Shown piece by piece: positions 46,301 to 55,631 of a stretch of 64,000 bases of DNA; positions within the stretch are counted from its first letter, which is position 1, and the number at the start of each line of letters is the position of its first letter. Source of the DNA: Pseudomonas paraglycinae (GTDB lineage: Bacteria > Pseudomonadota > Gammaproteobacteria > Pseudomonadales > Pseudomonadaceae). The position numbers were made by a program, and so were the translations under genes. The notes under the pieces are model-generated. The model ran no database searches. It saw nothing but the letters and a program-made list of their open reading frames with translations, and was not told the DNA's origin. Location: NCBI RefSeq assembly GCF_021601625.1, contig NZ_BQHR01000007.1, forward strand, positions 124,001 to 188,000, given 5' to 3'.

Positions 46301-46917
46301 CGCAGCAGGCAGACGTACAGGGCAAAGTCCAGCGACGCGACGAAGCAGTGACCTTCCTGAGTCAGCGCCGGCAACAGCTCTTCAACGTCGGCACGCCGGA
46401 ACAGTGCGTTGGTGAATCCACCGAGGACGTTGACCGGGAACTTCTCGAAGATGCCCAGCAGATCGTCGCCCTTGAACAGACCGCTGTGCGGCGACAACGA
46501 TGTGTTTTCCAGGCGCGCGGGCAGGATGATGTCCTGCGCATCCCAGAACAGTCGCTGGGCCAGTACCAGCCTGACCTCTTCACGCATCATCTCCTGGGCC
46601 TGCTGCCGGATGCAGTCGGCATACAAGTGATCGTCGTCGCACAGGAACTTGATGAACTCGCCCTGCGCCTGACTCAGGCACGCCTTGAGGTTGCCGATCA
46701 TTCCCAGGGTGCGCGGATTGCGCACGTAGCGCACCTCGACGCCGGACTGCTCGATGACCGACGCGACGATGCGTTCGATCTCGCAACCCCGACTGTCATC
46801 GCAGACGATGATTTCCAGAGGGCTGTAAGTCTGGCTGACAGCACTGTTCAATGTCCGCTCGAAGAAGCGCGGATTGAAGGCAGGAATGACGAGGCTGACA
46901 AGAGGAAGTGAATTCAC
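43324..46917 (-). CDS. Giant multidomain glycosyltransferase, FgtA-like
   Basis: A 1197-residue protein. Residues 5-220 are a GT2 domain (VSLVIPAFNPRFFERTL; CDDDH at 93-97). Residues 335-560 are a degenerate GT2-like domain, and 577-830 another GT2 domain (PLVSVIIVTRDQ; LLLVDNGST; NVADLCLRVG). Residues 868-1195 are a GT-B-like domain ending in a GT4-type motif, SNLRLLEYGACGYPVV. Residues 335-850 are homologous to residues 460-955 of the protein at 31603-34518. Starts at a GTG with a weak Shine-Dalgarno, 117 bases after flgL. Its place next to flgL, within the island, and its multi-GT build resemble flagellin glycosyltransferases FgtA/Fgt1. It probably adds several sugars in order; this is inference. 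Confidence 0.88.
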   Translation of the reverse strand: MNSLPLVSLVIPAFNPRFFERTLNSAVSQTYSPLEIIVCDDSRGCEIERIVASVIEQSGVEVRYVRNPRTLGMIGNLKACLSQAQGEFIKFLCDDDHLYADCIRQQAQEMMREEVRLVLAQRLFWDAQDIILPARLENTSLSPHSGLFKGDDLLGIFEKFPVNVLGGFTNALFRRADVEELLPALTQEGHCFVASLDFALYVCLLRRGNLAVSNNVLSAERLYPERLSAQQPMKDALEVEREWMLQMLKSRSGEAAPAPGWVRYVPLSKADESPRVWEELPLSRTLGSKQSRQEWSVGIDSWSFAELYAQWLNCRVLTEGQRTLLPETLAGWSHQPRIVPIVIDGQGSRDSVERTLASLAAQDYPPELILVLSASCTETELDGRVFRMPLQEDGMEQINALLPQLAGADWFYLLQAGDRLVAPALLVMAERIVHSPSLKCLYSDEGSLRNGESAEPAFKPDFNLDLMRSYPYVGRALAFERERFLALGGFAPDFAQLAPHDVLWRLVENDGTQVVGHIAEVMLESPFDLSKWLVAPGVLEQNPRVLEAHLQRLGLAHDIRRGSCELLNRVDYHHAWRPLVSVIIVTRDQTAALQRCVETLLEKTAYTEYELLLVDNGSTSAEALAWLDGMAQLGSDRVRVLSFAQQGNAAATHNFAVGQARGEYVLMLNTFAVITQSDWLDELLNHAQRPEVGVVGAKLYNPDGCVLHAGLILGMQGAVGLPFYGQSLQADGYMFRLQAVHDLSAVGGDCLMVRKAVYEAVDGLDEQDLAQALNVADLCLRVGREGYLVVWTPYAMLALGTRPTTEATAEEEQLQIQEHETFYKRWLPLIARDPAFNVNLAVQGVGATSFSLEPGLRTGWSPFSRKQLPNVLAVPINASAIGHYRISQPMIELEAANRAEGRICYGLPSIIDIERQAPDVIVLQGRYSESAIDEIPPLKNFFNARRIYELDDYVIDVPHRNAHIRNMPNKQEMERLVRRAIGLCDRVVVSTQPLANVLSDMHHDIRVVPNMLSRHLWTDLRSQRRTSKKPRVGWGGGTSHHGDLAVIADVVRELANEVDWVFFGMCPDDLRPYMHEFHGVIPLDVYPAKLASLNLDLALAPLEFHIFNDCKSNLRLLEYGACGYPVVCTDTEAYQGYLPCTRVKTNSTEEWLQAIRMHLADPDASYRMGDQLREVVLRDYVLRGDNLRYWENGWLAD

Positions 46918-47006
46918 GGCGGACTCGCAAGCGGCGGGAACCCGCCCGGAACAGCGAGCCCTTTGAAACCGCAGAAAAAGACAAATGATACAGAGCGATC
47001 AGAGCA

Positions 47007-47028
47007 AGCGGGCGCTTGCGCGCCCGCT
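47007..47028 (-). terminator. Hairpin just after flgL, weak terminator
   Basis: Perfect 8-base GC-rich stem AGCGGGCG/CGCCCGCT with a 6-base loop, 7 bases beyond the flgL stop. There is no T-run after it, so it may only slow transcription or protect the mRNA end; read-through into the glycosyltransferase gene is possible. Confidence 0.45.
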
Positions 47029-47034
47029 CAGGCT

Positions 47035-48606
47035 TCAGATCTTGTTGAACAGGCCCAGCTGGGAGATTTTGCTGAACGCCAGTTGCGAGGCCTGCAGCAT
47101 GGTCTGCTGCAAGGTCAGGCGGGTCATCACTTCGGCCGGATCCGAATCACGGATCGTGCCCTGGGTGGTGGCGTTTGCCAGCTGCAGACTCTGGTTGGTG
47201 GTGCTCTGGTCGTCCAGTGACTGCCCGCGGGCACCGATGGACGTCACCGCACTGCCGATCTGGTTGGCGGCGCTGTCGATGTTGCCGAGCGCCGACTCCA
47301 TTGCCCCCTGGAATTTCTGCTTGGCCACCGGATCACCGTCGATCGGAGTGTTCAGCGCCGTGACCATCTGGCCCAGGGTGTCGAGCACGTTCTGGGTCTG
47401 GTGGTTGTTGGACTGGATCGAGAACTGGTCACCGGCCGCTGGTGTGCCACCGAGGGCGAAGGTCACACCCGCTGCCGTGGCATTGCCACCAGCCACGGTA
47501 CCCGACGAGATCGGCTTGCTGTCGGCAGTGACAGGCGCCGCGTACAGGTCGAACGCGGTGGCGCTGGTGAACTTCAGGACTGCGCCGCCACCCGACGGGA
47601 AAGCCGCGTCGTAGGCTGCCTGGTTGGTCACGCTGGAACCGGTGATGACCGCGGTCGACGGGTTGCCCGGGCTGCGCGAAGCGGTGAACGAGTCCGGCGA
47701 AGCCGACAGCTGGAAGCTATGACCGGCAATGACCGCGTCCGGGTTGGTATCGCCAGCCTTGAGGTTGATGTTCAACTTCATGTCGACGCCACGGAAGCTG
47801 ACCGTCTGGTTGGCGCCGTTGCTGTTGCTGATCAGACCGTTCTGGCTGGCCTCGGAAGTCACGTCGTTGCCCAGGGCATCGGTGATCTTGAGCTGAGTGC
47901 TGCTGATGAAGTCCACGGTGTAAGGCTGACCGGCCGTAAACTTGGCGTTGTAGGTGGCGGCGGTGCCGACCGTACCGTTGGTCAGCACCACGCGACCGTC
48001 ATCGACGGCCGGAGCCGTCATTGTGGTCTGGGTGCGGCTGGTGTTGATGGTCTGCTGGAACGCATCCCAACCGGTGGTGTTGGTGGCTACCGACAGGCCG
48101 TCACCAATGCCCAGGTTGATCTGGGTCTGGTCACCGTTGTAGGTGTAAGTGCCATCGGCGTTCTGCGAGTACGGCGCGGTGTCGGTCTTCGAACCGGAGA
48201 ACAGGTAATTGCCGTTGGCATCCTTGGAGTTCATCAGGCCCAGCACTTGTTGCTGGATCTGGCTCAGTTCGGCGGCGTAAGCCTGGCGGTCCTTATCGGT
48301 GGCGATGCCGTTGTTGGCGGCCAGACCGATTTCCTTCGCGCGCTGCAAAGCAGTGGTGATGGAGTTCAGTGTGGATTCCTGAACGGTCAGCGCGCTCTTG
48401 GTGGTGTCGATGTTGCCTTTGTACTGATCAAGCATCGCGGCCTGCTGACCGAGCTTGAGCAAGCGACCGGCGCCGATCGGATCGTCGGCGGCGGTGTTGA
48501 TGCGCTGCAGGCTGCTGGCTTCGTTCGCGGTCGCGACAGCCTTGCTGTAGTTGCGCTGATATTGAGCAGCTTGCGTCGCGTAATACTGAGCGGTGGAAAT
48601 GCGCAT
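47035..48606 (-). CDS. flgL: FlgL, hook-filament junction protein
   Basis: A 523-residue FlgL (HAP3). The N-terminal ends MRISTAQYYATQAAQYQRNYSKA and the C-terminal flagellin-like helix (TRLTLQQTMLQASQLAFSKISQLGLFNKI region) are conserved, with a large variable middle. It joins FlgK to the flagellin filament. Follows flgK by 13 bases. It is longer than enterobacterial FlgL but usual for Pseudomonas. Confidence 0.96.
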   Translation of the reverse strand: MRISTAQYYATQAAQYQRNYSKAVATANEASSLQRINTAADDPIGAGRLLKLGQQAAMLDQYKGNIDTTKSALTVQESTLNSITTALQRAKEIGLAANNGIATDKDRQAYAAELSQIQQQVLGLMNSKDANGNYLFSGSKTDTAPYSQNADGTYTYNGDQTQINLGIGDGLSVATNTTGWDAFQQTINTSRTQTTMTAPAVDDGRVVLTNGTVGTAATYNAKFTAGQPYTVDFISSTQLKITDALGNDVTSEASQNGLISNSNGANQTVSFRGVDMKLNINLKAGDTNPDAVIAGHSFQLSASPDSFTASRSPGNPSTAVITGSSVTNQAAYDAAFPSGGGAVLKFTSATAFDLYAAPVTADSKPISSGTVAGGNATAAGVTFALGGTPAAGDQFSIQSNNHQTQNVLDTLGQMVTALNTPIDGDPVAKQKFQGAMESALGNIDSAANQIGSAVTSIGARGQSLDDQSTTNQSLQLANATTQGTIRDSDPAEVMTRLTLQQTMLQASQLAFSKISQLGLFNKI

Positions 48607-48619
48607 GAATTACGACTCC

Positions 48620-50665
48620 TTAAAGACTGTTGATCAGCGTGGCGAAGGTTTCCTGCGCAGCCTTGATGATCTGCGAAGACGCTGTGTAGTACTGCTGGTA
48701 CTTGACCAGGTTGCCGGTCTCTTCGTCCAGGTTGACCTGAGACAGCGAATCACGCGCGCCCTGCGCCTGATCCAGAATGGCGGTGGTGGCCTCGATGTCG
48801 GACTTGCCTTGAGCGGCCTTGGTACCGACGTTGGTCACCAGCTTGTTGTAGGCGTCGGTCAGGCTGATGCCCTTGCTGCCCGAGCCGGTGTCCACGGTCT
48901 GCTTGGTCTGCAGACCAACCAGTGCCTGGGCGTTGCGGTTGTCCGAAGACGCCGCGCCGGTCAGGCTCATGGTGAAGGTTTCGCCGGCTTTCGGCGTCGC
49001 GCCCACGGTGGTCTGCACGGTGAAGGTTTTCTGCACGTTCGGCGTGACGCTGGTATCCATCACCGGTGCGCCGGTGGAGTCGACCATGCCGATCTTCAGG
49101 TTCAGGGTGTTGGCCTGCCCCGGCACGATGGTCCCGGAGCCGATGGTGTTGCCCTTGGCGTCGACCATGTTGTACGACTGGCTGCCGCTGGCGACCGCAC
49201 CGAACACCAGTTTGACCGGAGTCGAATACTTGAGCGCGTTCTGCAACTCGGCCTGGGAAATCGGGTTGTAGATATCGATGGTGTCGGTCAGCGTCGGCTG
49301 GGTGTAGGTGCCGGAATTATTGGTGCTGGCCACGCCGGTCAACGGTGCCGCCGCCGCGATTTTCTTCGGGTCGGTGAGCACGGTCTGGATGCTCGAGGCC
49401 GCGCCACGGGTCGGAGTCACCTTGAAGGTGTCACCTGCGCTCAGAGCACCGCCATTGAGGGCCAGGGTGAAACCGTCGATCACCGGAGGCGGCGTGGTCG
49501 TGGTGCTGAACGAACCCATGTCGGTGCCGTCCGAGCGCTTAACCGTGTAGTTGGTCGCGCTGGTGAAAGTGACCTGGTAATCGTTGGTGGTCAGCTTGCC
49601 GGTGTCCTTGATGGTCACGTCAAGGTTGCCCGAACCCGCGCTGTTGCCCGCCTGGGCAATGCTGCGCTGACTGATCAGCGCGGCACTGTTGATGTTGTTG
49701 AAAATCGCTGCGCCGAAGTCACCGTTCTTGTCGATGCCCTGGGCTTGCTGGCGGTTGACCTGATCGGCGATCACCAGCGCCACACGACCCAGCTCGTTGA
49801 GCGACGGGTCGAGCACTTCCTTGCGATAGCTCAGCAGACCGCCGATTTCGCCACCGCTGATCACCGAAGTGATGTCGATGGTGCTCGAACCGCGATCCAT
49901 CTGGATGCCCATGCGCGACGGGTCATCCTTGCTCGGCACGGTGCTCAGGGTATTGGTGGTGTTACCGACAACCAGCGGCTGCCCGCTGCCGACGTAGACG
50001 TCGAAGCTGGTGCCGCGCTCGACGACCTGCGCGCCGACCAGCTGGGAGAGCTGGCGCACGGCTTCGTTACGGGTGTCGAGCAGATCGTTCGGCTGGCCGC
50101 CGCTGGTGGAAATCTCGCCGATTTTCTGGTTGAGATTGGCAATCGAGGTGGCCAGTTTGTTGACCTGGGCCGCCATGTCGCCAAGGTTGCCGTTGAGCGT
50201 GGTGTTCTGGTCGTTGAGCTGCTTGGCCAGTGCGTTGAAGCGGCTGGTCAGGGCTTGCGCGCCGGTCAGCACCGACTGACGGGAAGTGTCGTCGGTGGCA
50301 GAGGTCGATACGCCTTGCATCGAGGTGAAGAACTTCTGCAACACGCCGGTCAGGCCGGTGTTGGTGTCGGACAGCGAACCGTCCAGCGCTGTCGCCTGCG
50401 CGCCATAGGCGGCCGCTTCGCTGCTCAGCGAGGTGGCGGTGTGCAGCTGCGATTCGAGGTAGGAGTTGTACACCCGACGCACGTCGGCGAGGGTCGTACC
50501 GGTACCGATGAACACGTTACCGTACTGAATCGAGGACTTGGTGCCCTGCACGGTTTGCTGGCGTGAATAACCGGCGGTGTCGACGTTGGCAATGTTGTTA
50601 CCTGTCACAGCCAGAGAGGAAGAACTCGCGTTCAACCCCGACATCCCGATATTGAGCAAACTCAT
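48620..50665 (-). CDS. flgK: FlgK, hook-filament junction protein
   Basis: A 681-residue FlgK (HAP1). N-terminal rod/hook motif SLLNIGMSGLNASSSSLAVTGNNIANVDTAGYSRQ and C-terminal domain with VNLDEETGNLVKYQQYYTASSQIIK are diagnostic. It is exported and forms the first junction ring on the hook. Second last gene of the flgF operon; starts 21 bases after flgJ. Confidence 0.97.
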   Translation of the reverse strand: MSLLNIGMSGLNASSSSLAVTGNNIANVDTAGYSRQQTVQGTKSSIQYGNVFIGTGTTLADVRRVYNSYLESQLHTATSLSSEAAAYGAQATALDGSLSDTNTGLTGVLQKFFTSMQGVSTSATDDTSRQSVLTGAQALTSRFNALAKQLNDQNTTLNGNLGDMAAQVNKLATSIANLNQKIGEISTSGGQPNDLLDTRNEAVRQLSQLVGAQVVERGTSFDVYVGSGQPLVVGNTTNTLSTVPSKDDPSRMGIQMDRGSSTIDITSVISGGEIGGLLSYRKEVLDPSLNELGRVALVIADQVNRQQAQGIDKNGDFGAAIFNNINSAALISQRSIAQAGNSAGSGNLDVTIKDTGKLTTNDYQVTFTSATNYTVKRSDGTDMGSFSTTTTPPPVIDGFTLALNGGALSAGDTFKVTPTRGAASSIQTVLTDPKKIAAAAPLTGVASTNNSGTYTQPTLTDTIDIYNPISQAELQNALKYSTPVKLVFGAVASGSQSYNMVDAKGNTIGSGTIVPGQANTLNLKIGMVDSTGAPVMDTSVTPNVQKTFTVQTTVGATPKAGETFTMSLTGAASSDNRNAQALVGLQTKQTVDTGSGSKGISLTDAYNKLVTNVGTKAAQGKSDIEATTAILDQAQGARDSLSQVNLDEETGNLVKYQQYYTASSQIIKAAQETFATLINSL

Positions 50666-50686
50666 GATTCAAACCTTACCTTGTGT

Positions 50687-51979
50687 TTATAAGGGCGTTG
50701 TTGGAACGCCGGCCGCAGCGTAGTTCTGATTGACCGTCATCTGCCTGGCAATCTGCGAAATCTTCGTCGCGTAGTTCGGGTCGGTCGCGTAACCGGCCTT
50801 CTGCAATTCGCGTACAAACTGTTCTGGGTTATCGGCCGACTTCAGCACATCTTGATAGCGATTATTGCTCTGCAGCAAAGTCACCAGATCGTGGAAGCTG
50901 TCCTTGTACGAGGCGTAGGAACGGAACTCGGCCGTCTCCTTGACCATCTGCCCGTTGCGGAACTCGCTGGTGATCGCCCGGGCCGAATCGCCCTTCCAGT
51001 TGCTGCTCGCCTTGATACCGAACAGGTTGTGACTGCTGCTGCCGTCCTGGGCGCGCATGACCGATTTGCCCCAGCCGGTTTCCAGTGCAGCCTGAGCCAC
51101 CAGATAACGCGGATCGACGCCAATGCGGGCGGCGGCTTCCTGGGCCATCGGCAGCATGGTGTTGACGAACTGGTCGGCATTGCTGAACGCGCGCTTGGCG
51201 GGTGCCAGCGGGATCTGCGCCATGGCTCGGCCGTAAATCTGCATCTGCCCGCCGGAAGCCTTGTCTGCCTCGGCACGGTCCAGCCAGTCGCCGTTGTACA
51301 GCGGGCCGGAACCGGTGACAGCGGCGGTCGTGGCGCGTTGCGGCAGTTGAGTGGCCGCTGCCGGCGTGGCCGACGGCACCAGACCTGCGAGCAAGCGATC
51401 CGCCAGTTTCGGCGGCAACGCCAGACGACGCTGGTTGATCATTTCCATGTCATTGCGATGGGTCAGTTCGGTGTTCGGCGCATGCACCGAACGCGACGCC
51501 CACAGTGGACGCTCGCCGTTGAGTCGCGACAACGGGCCATTGGTGGCCACGGTGCCGGCGGCAATCGGCGTGGCTACGGCAGCGGCCTTGGCTTTGGCTT
51601 CTTCCTGCTTGGCGGCGGATGCGGCCGCAGCCTCGCCCGGCGCCATCGGTTTGTTCTTCGACATCTGCTTGATCAGCACGTCGGCCAGACCGATACCACC
51701 GCCCTCGCGGGACATGGAAACCGCCAGTTGCTGGTCGTACATTTCCTGATACTGCTTGGCGGCCGGCGTGTTGAGCGGGTTGTCCTGGCCCAGCGCTTCG
51801 GTGGCCGAACGCATCGACTTGAGCATTTCACCGAGGAACAGCGATTCGAATTCCTGCGCAACCTTGCGCATGTTGCCGTCGCTGTTCTTGTCGCCGACCT
51901 TCAGCTGGTTCAGACGATTGAGGTCGGAGTACGAACCCGAATCGCTGCTGCTGACCAGACCGCTTTTGCGCATATCCAT
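50687..51979 (-). CDS. flgJ: FlgJ, rod-cap protein and peptidoglycan hydrolase
   Basis: A 430-residue, two-domain FlgJ. The N-terminal rod-binding domain (about 30-110, VAQEFESLFLGEMLKSMRSA) is joined by an Ala-rich linker to a C-terminal glucosaminidase domain (about 275-415). The catalytic glutamate of that domain is in AQAALETGWGKSV. It caps the growing rod and opens a hole in peptidoglycan. Follows flgI by 11 bases. Confidence 0.97.
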   Translation of the reverse strand: MDMRKSGLVSSSDSGSYSDLNRLNQLKVGDKNSDGNMRKVAQEFESLFLGEMLKSMRSATEALGQDNPLNTPAAKQYQEMYDQQLAVSMSREGGGIGLADVLIKQMSKNKPMAPGEAAAASAAKQEEAKAKAAAVATPIAAGTVATNGPLSRLNGERPLWASRSVHAPNTELTHRNDMEMINQRRLALPPKLADRLLAGLVPSATPAAATQLPQRATTAAVTGSGPLYNGDWLDRAEADKASGGQMQIYGRAMAQIPLAPAKRAFSNADQFVNTMLPMAQEAAARIGVDPRYLVAQAALETGWGKSVMRAQDGSSSHNLFGIKASSNWKGDSARAITSEFRNGQMVKETAEFRSYASYKDSFHDLVTLLQSNNRYQDVLKSADNPEQFVRELQKAGYATDPNYATKISQIARQMTVNQNYAAAGVPTTPL

Positions 51980-51990
51980 GGTCGCCGTCC

Positions 51991-53106
51991 TCAGATCACG
52001 ATCAGGTCGGCTTGCAACGCGCCGGCCTGCTTCAGTGCTTCGAGGATGGCCATCAGGTCACCCGGCGCTGCGCCGACCTGGTTCACCGCCCGGACGATCT
52101 CGTCGAGAGTGGTGCCCGGGCCGAACTTGAACATCGGCTTGGCTTCCTGTTCGGCATTCACCCGCGAGCGCGGTACCACGGCGGTCTGGCCGTTGGACAG
52201 CGGGCCCGGCTGGCTGACGATCGGGTCTTCGGTGATGGTCACAGTCAGGCTGCCGTGAGTCACGGCGGCCGGCGACACCTTCACGTTCTGGCCAATGACG
52301 ATGGTGCCGGTACGCGAGTTGATGATGACCTTCGCCACCGCCTGACCCGGATCGACTTCGAGGTTTTCCAGGATCGACAGGTAGTCGACGCGCTGGCTCG
52401 GATCGAGCGGTGCGGTCACACGGATCGAACCGCCGTCGATGGCCTGGGCCACGCCAGGGCCGAGCATGTCGTTGATCTTGTCGACGATGCGCTTGGCGGT
52501 GGTGAAGTCGGAACGGTTGAGGTTCAGCGTCAGGCTGTTGCCCTGGTTGAAACCGCTCGGCACCGAACGCTCGACCGACGCACCGCCAGGGATGCGACCG
52601 GCCGACGGAACGTTGACGGTGATCTTCGAACCGTCACGGCCTTCAGCGTCGAAACCGCCAACCACCAGGTTGCCCTGAGCGATGGCGTAGACGTTGCCGT
52701 CGATACCCTTGAGCGGGGTCAGCAACAGAGTGCCGCCGCGCAGGCTCTTGGAGTTACCGATGGACGACACGGTGATATCGACCTGCTGACCCGGCTTGGC
52801 GAACGCCGGCAGATCGGCACTCACCGATACCGCCGCAACGTTTTTCAGCTGCACGTTGCCCGATCCCGGCGGCACCTTGATGCCGAACTGCGAGAGCATG
52901 TTGTTGAAGGTCTGCAGGGTGAACGGGGTCTGCGTGGTCTGGTCGCCAGTGCCGTTAAGACCGACCACCAGGCCATAGCCGATCAACTGGTTGGAACGCA
53001 CGCCGGAAATGCTGGCGATGTCCTTCAACCGTTCGGCTTGTGCATTGAAGGCCGCCGACAACAGGAACGCGGCCACCATGAGACTTCTGAAATTCAACGT
53101 AGCCAC
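51991..53106 (-). CDS. flgI: FlgI, P-ring protein
   Basis: A 371-residue P-ring subunit with a cleavable signal peptide (residues 1-24, ending FNAQA), then the conserved [31 protein letters not shown]. It polymerises around the rod in the periplasm. It starts directly after the flgH stop with no gap. Size as in other Pseudomonas. Confidence 0.98.
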   Translation of the reverse strand: MATLNFRSLMVAAFLLSAAFNAQAERLKDIASISGVRSNQLIGYGLVVGLNGTGDQTTQTPFTLQTFNNMLSQFGIKVPPGSGNVQLKNVAAVSVSADLPAFAKPGQQVDITVSSIGNSKSLRGGTLLLTPLKGIDGNVYAIAQGNLVVGGFDAEGRDGSKITVNVPSAGRIPGGASVERSVPSGFNQGNSLTLNLNRSDFTTAKRIVDKINDMLGPGVAQAIDGGSIRVTAPLDPSQRVDYLSILENLEVDPGQAVAKVIINSRTGTIVIGQNVKVSPAAVTHGSLTVTITEDPIVSQPGPLSNGQTAVVPRSRVNAEQEAKPMFKFGPGTTLDEIVRAVNQVGAAPGDLMAILEALKQAGALQADLIVI

Positions 53107-53802
53107 CTAGAAAGGGAACAGCGGGCTGAGGAAGAAACGGTCGAACCAGCCTGGCTGACTCGCATCGGCGAACGAACCGGTGCCCGAGTAGGTGATGCGC
53201 GCATCGGCGACCCGGGTCGAGGACACGGTGTTATCGGTGGCGATGTCATCGGCCCGCACGAGACCGGCGATCCGCACCAGCTCGTCGCCGGTGTTGAGGG
53301 TCATCCACTTCTCGCCACGCACGGCGATGATGCCGTTGGGCAGCACGTCGGCAACGGTCACGGTGATCGAGCCGGTCAGGGTGTTGCCCTGGGCGGCCTT
53401 GCTGTCACCTTTGGTCGCGCGGTCGCCTTCGTAGCTGGCGCTCAGGCTCAGGTCATTGCTGCCGATCGGGTTGTTGGTGGTCGCACTGCTGCCGAACAGC
53501 GACGTCAGACCGATGCCGGTCTTGCTGTTCTTGGCCACCTGCGAGTTGGCGTTCTTGCTGGCCTGGGTCCTCTCGTTCAGGGTGATGGTGATGATGTCAC
53601 CGACCCGGAACGCCTTGCGGTCGCTGTACAGGTTCTGTTCGAAACCGGCCTGATAGATCGAGCCGTTGTTGGCGGCCGACGGCAACGGTGTGCGCGGCAA
53701 CACCGGGGCGTAGTAAGGATCATTGGGCTTGGGCGTCGGAGCGACGCAGCCCGCGAGCGAGACGACCCCACTCAATGCCACAACAGATACAAAGCGCTTC
53801 AT
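53107..53802 (-). CDS. flgH: FlgH, L-ring lipoprotein
   Basis: A 231-residue outer membrane lipoprotein. The signal peptide ends in the lipobox LAGC (Cys-19). The conserved [34 protein letters not shown] region follows. Forms the L ring in the outer membrane. Begins 53 bases after flgG. Confidence 0.98.
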   Translation of the reverse strand: MKRFVSVVALSGVVSLAGCVAPTPKPNDPYYAPVLPRTPLPSAANNGSIYQAGFEQNLYSDRKAFRVGDIITITLNERTQASKNANSQVAKNSKTGIGLTSLFGSSATTNNPIGSNDLSLSASYEGDRATKGDSKAAQGNTLTGSITVTVADVLPNGIIAVRGEKWMTLNTGDELVRIAGLVRADDIATDNTVSSTRVADARITYSGTGSFADASQPGWFDRFFLSPLFPF

Positions 53803-53855
53803 GACCCTTACCTCACGGTGTTGCAGGCGACCTCATGGCCGCCTCATAGACTTGA

Positions 53856-54641
53856 TTACAGATTCTGCGTTACGAACGAGAGCATCTGGTCGGCGGTGGA
53901 GATCACCTTGGAGTTCATCTCGTACGCGCGCTGGGTGGTGATCATGTTGACCATCTCTTCCACGGTGCTGACGTTGGAGGTTTCCAGGGTGTTCTGCAGG
54001 GTGGTGCCGAAACCGTTCAGGCCCGGAGTACCGACTTGCGGTGCACCGGAAGCGGCGGTTTCCAGGAACAGGTTGTTGCCCACCGCTTGCAGACCGGCCG
54101 GGTTGATGAAGTCGGCGGTTTGCAGGTTGCCGATCACTTGCGACGCGGCGTTGCCGGCAACGGTGATCGACACGGTGCCGTCACGACCTACGGTGAAGGT
54201 CTGGGCGTTGTTCGGAATGACAATCGCCGGCTCCAGGGCGAAACCGCTGGCGTTGACGATCTGGCCGTTGGAGTCGAGGTGGAAAGTACCGTCACGGGTG
54301 TAGGACGTGGTGCCGTCCGGCTGCAGGATCTGGAAGAAACCGCGACCGTCGATGGCCATGTCCAGCGGCTGCTCGGTGGTTTGCAGGCTGCCGGCGGTGA
54401 AGTTTTTCTGGGTGCCGACAATGCGCACACCGGTACCCACTTGCAGACCTGACGGCAGTTCGCTGTCCTGGGTCGACTGGGCGCCTGGCTGACGCTTGAT
54501 CTGGTACAGCAGGTCCTGGAACTCGGCGCGGTCACGTTTGAAACCCGTGGTCGACACGTTCGCCAGGTTGTTGGAAATGGTGGTCAGGTTGGTGTCCTGG
54601 GCGGACAGACCGGTTTTGGCAACCCATAGAGCCGGAAGCAT
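53856..54641 (-). CDS. flgG: FlgG, distal rod protein
   Basis: A 261-residue distal rod protein. The N-terminal MLPALWVAKTGLSAQDTNLTT and NNLANVSTTGFKRDRAEFQDLLYQ and the C-terminal VNMITTQRAYEMNSKVISTADQML segment are the flagellar basal body rod signatures. Follows flgF by 45 bases in the flgFGHIJKL operon. Confidence 0.98.
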   Translation of the reverse strand: MLPALWVAKTGLSAQDTNLTTISNNLANVSTTGFKRDRAEFQDLLYQIKRQPGAQSTQDSELPSGLQVGTGVRIVGTQKNFTAGSLQTTEQPLDMAIDGRGFFQILQPDGTTSYTRDGTFHLDSNGQIVNASGFALEPAIVIPNNAQTFTVGRDGTVSITVAGNAASQVIGNLQTADFINPAGLQAVGNNLFLETAASGAPQVGTPGLNGFGTTLQNTLETSNVSTVEEMVNMITTQRAYEMNSKVISTADQMLSFVTQNL

Positions 54642-54686
54642 TCGATTCTCCTCGTGCGCCTGTTTTACGGCGCGACGTTCTGATAA

Positions 54687-55427
54687 TTAGCTGATCTGCA
54701 AGACCCGAGCCATGGCCTGGTCGTCGTCTTTGGCGGTATTCATCATCTTGACGTGCAGTTCGAACTGCTTGGCCAGGGCCAGCACCGACGTCATCTCTTC
54801 AACGGCATTGACGTTGCTCGACTCCAGGAAACCCGACACCAGTTTGACGTTGGCATCGGCCGGCGCAGGCTGGCCGTCCTTGGTGTAAATCGAACCGTCC
54901 AGGCCCTTGTTCATGTTCTTGATGTCCGGGTTGACCAGCTTGATCCGGTCGACTTCGGCCATGACGCGCGGCCCCTCGCCCATCGCACGGATGCTGATGG
55001 TGCCGTCTTCACCGACTTCCACCTGCTGCTCCGGCGGCACGGCGATCGGCCCGCCATTGCCCATGACCGGCATGCCGTTGCCGGCACGCAACACGCCGAG
55101 GGCATCGATGTTGAGGCTGCCGGTGCGCACGTAGCTTTCACCGCCATTAGGGTTCTGCACGGCGATCCAGCCGTTGCCCGACACGGCGACGTCGAGGTCA
55201 CGGCCGGTTTGCACCAGCGAGCCCGGCGTGAAGTCGGTGGCGGGCCGTTCGCTCATGGCAAACGCACGCGCCGGAAAGCTGTCACCGAACACCGGCATCG
55301 AACGCGCCTGCTCCAGGTCGCGCTGAAAACCATTGGTGGAGATGTTCGCCAGGTTGTTGGCATGAGCCTTTTGCGCCAGTGCGTTCTGGCTGGCGCCGGT
55401 CATTGCCACATAAAGGTACTTGTCCAC
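54687..55427 (-). CDS. flgF: FlgF, proximal rod protein
   Basis: A 246-residue rod protein (MDKYLYVAMTGASQNALAQKA at the start, NNLANISTNGFQRDLEQAR after). The start is a GTG at 55427 placed 6 bases after AGAGGA; an open frame continues upstream but includes the promoter region and lacks homology. It is the first gene of flgFGHIJKL and has its own sigma-54 promoter. flgBCDE, which precedes flgF in P. aeruginosa, is absent; phhR is the neighbour instead. Confidence 0.96.
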   Translation of the reverse strand: MDKYLYVAMTGASQNALAQKAHANNLANISTNGFQRDLEQARSMPVFGDSFPARAFAMSERPATDFTPGSLVQTGRDLDVAVSGNGWIAVQNPNGGESYVRTGSLNIDALGVLRAGNGMPVMGNGGPIAVPPEQQVEVGEDGTISIRAMGEGPRVMAEVDRIKLVNPDIKNMNKGLDGSIYTKDGQPAPADANVKLVSGFLESSNVNAVEEMTSVLALAKQFELHVKMMNTAKDDDQAMARVLQIS

Positions 55428-55483
55428 ACTCTTTCCTCTGCATGCCGGACGTTTGCCGCCCACCGCTGTACTGCTGAGCCATA

Positions 55484-55500
55484 AGCAATTTGCAGACCAA
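55484..55500 (-). promoter_or_regulatory. Sigma-54 promoter of flgFGHIJKL
   Basis: Minus strand TTGGTCTGCAAATTGCT: the GG and GC dinucleotides are 10 bases apart and TTGCT matches the -12 element, though the -24 flank is weaker than at the other sites. It is 57 bases upstream of the flgF GTG. Confidence 0.75.
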
Positions 55501-55631
55501 CTTTTTTCTGGCGGCTGAGGGCCCGGTAAACAAAGGACTTGAGGGATTTTGCGAGGATGAGGGAAATGTATCGAAGTCGAAAAACCGGCGGTGTCATGCC
55601 GCTTGGCGGCAAACACCCGATCCGGCCGTGA

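Noticed and set aside
48593-50566. Plus-strand frame of 657 codons opposite flgK
   Set aside because: Antisense to flgK, which is unmistakable; translation has no recognisable fold.
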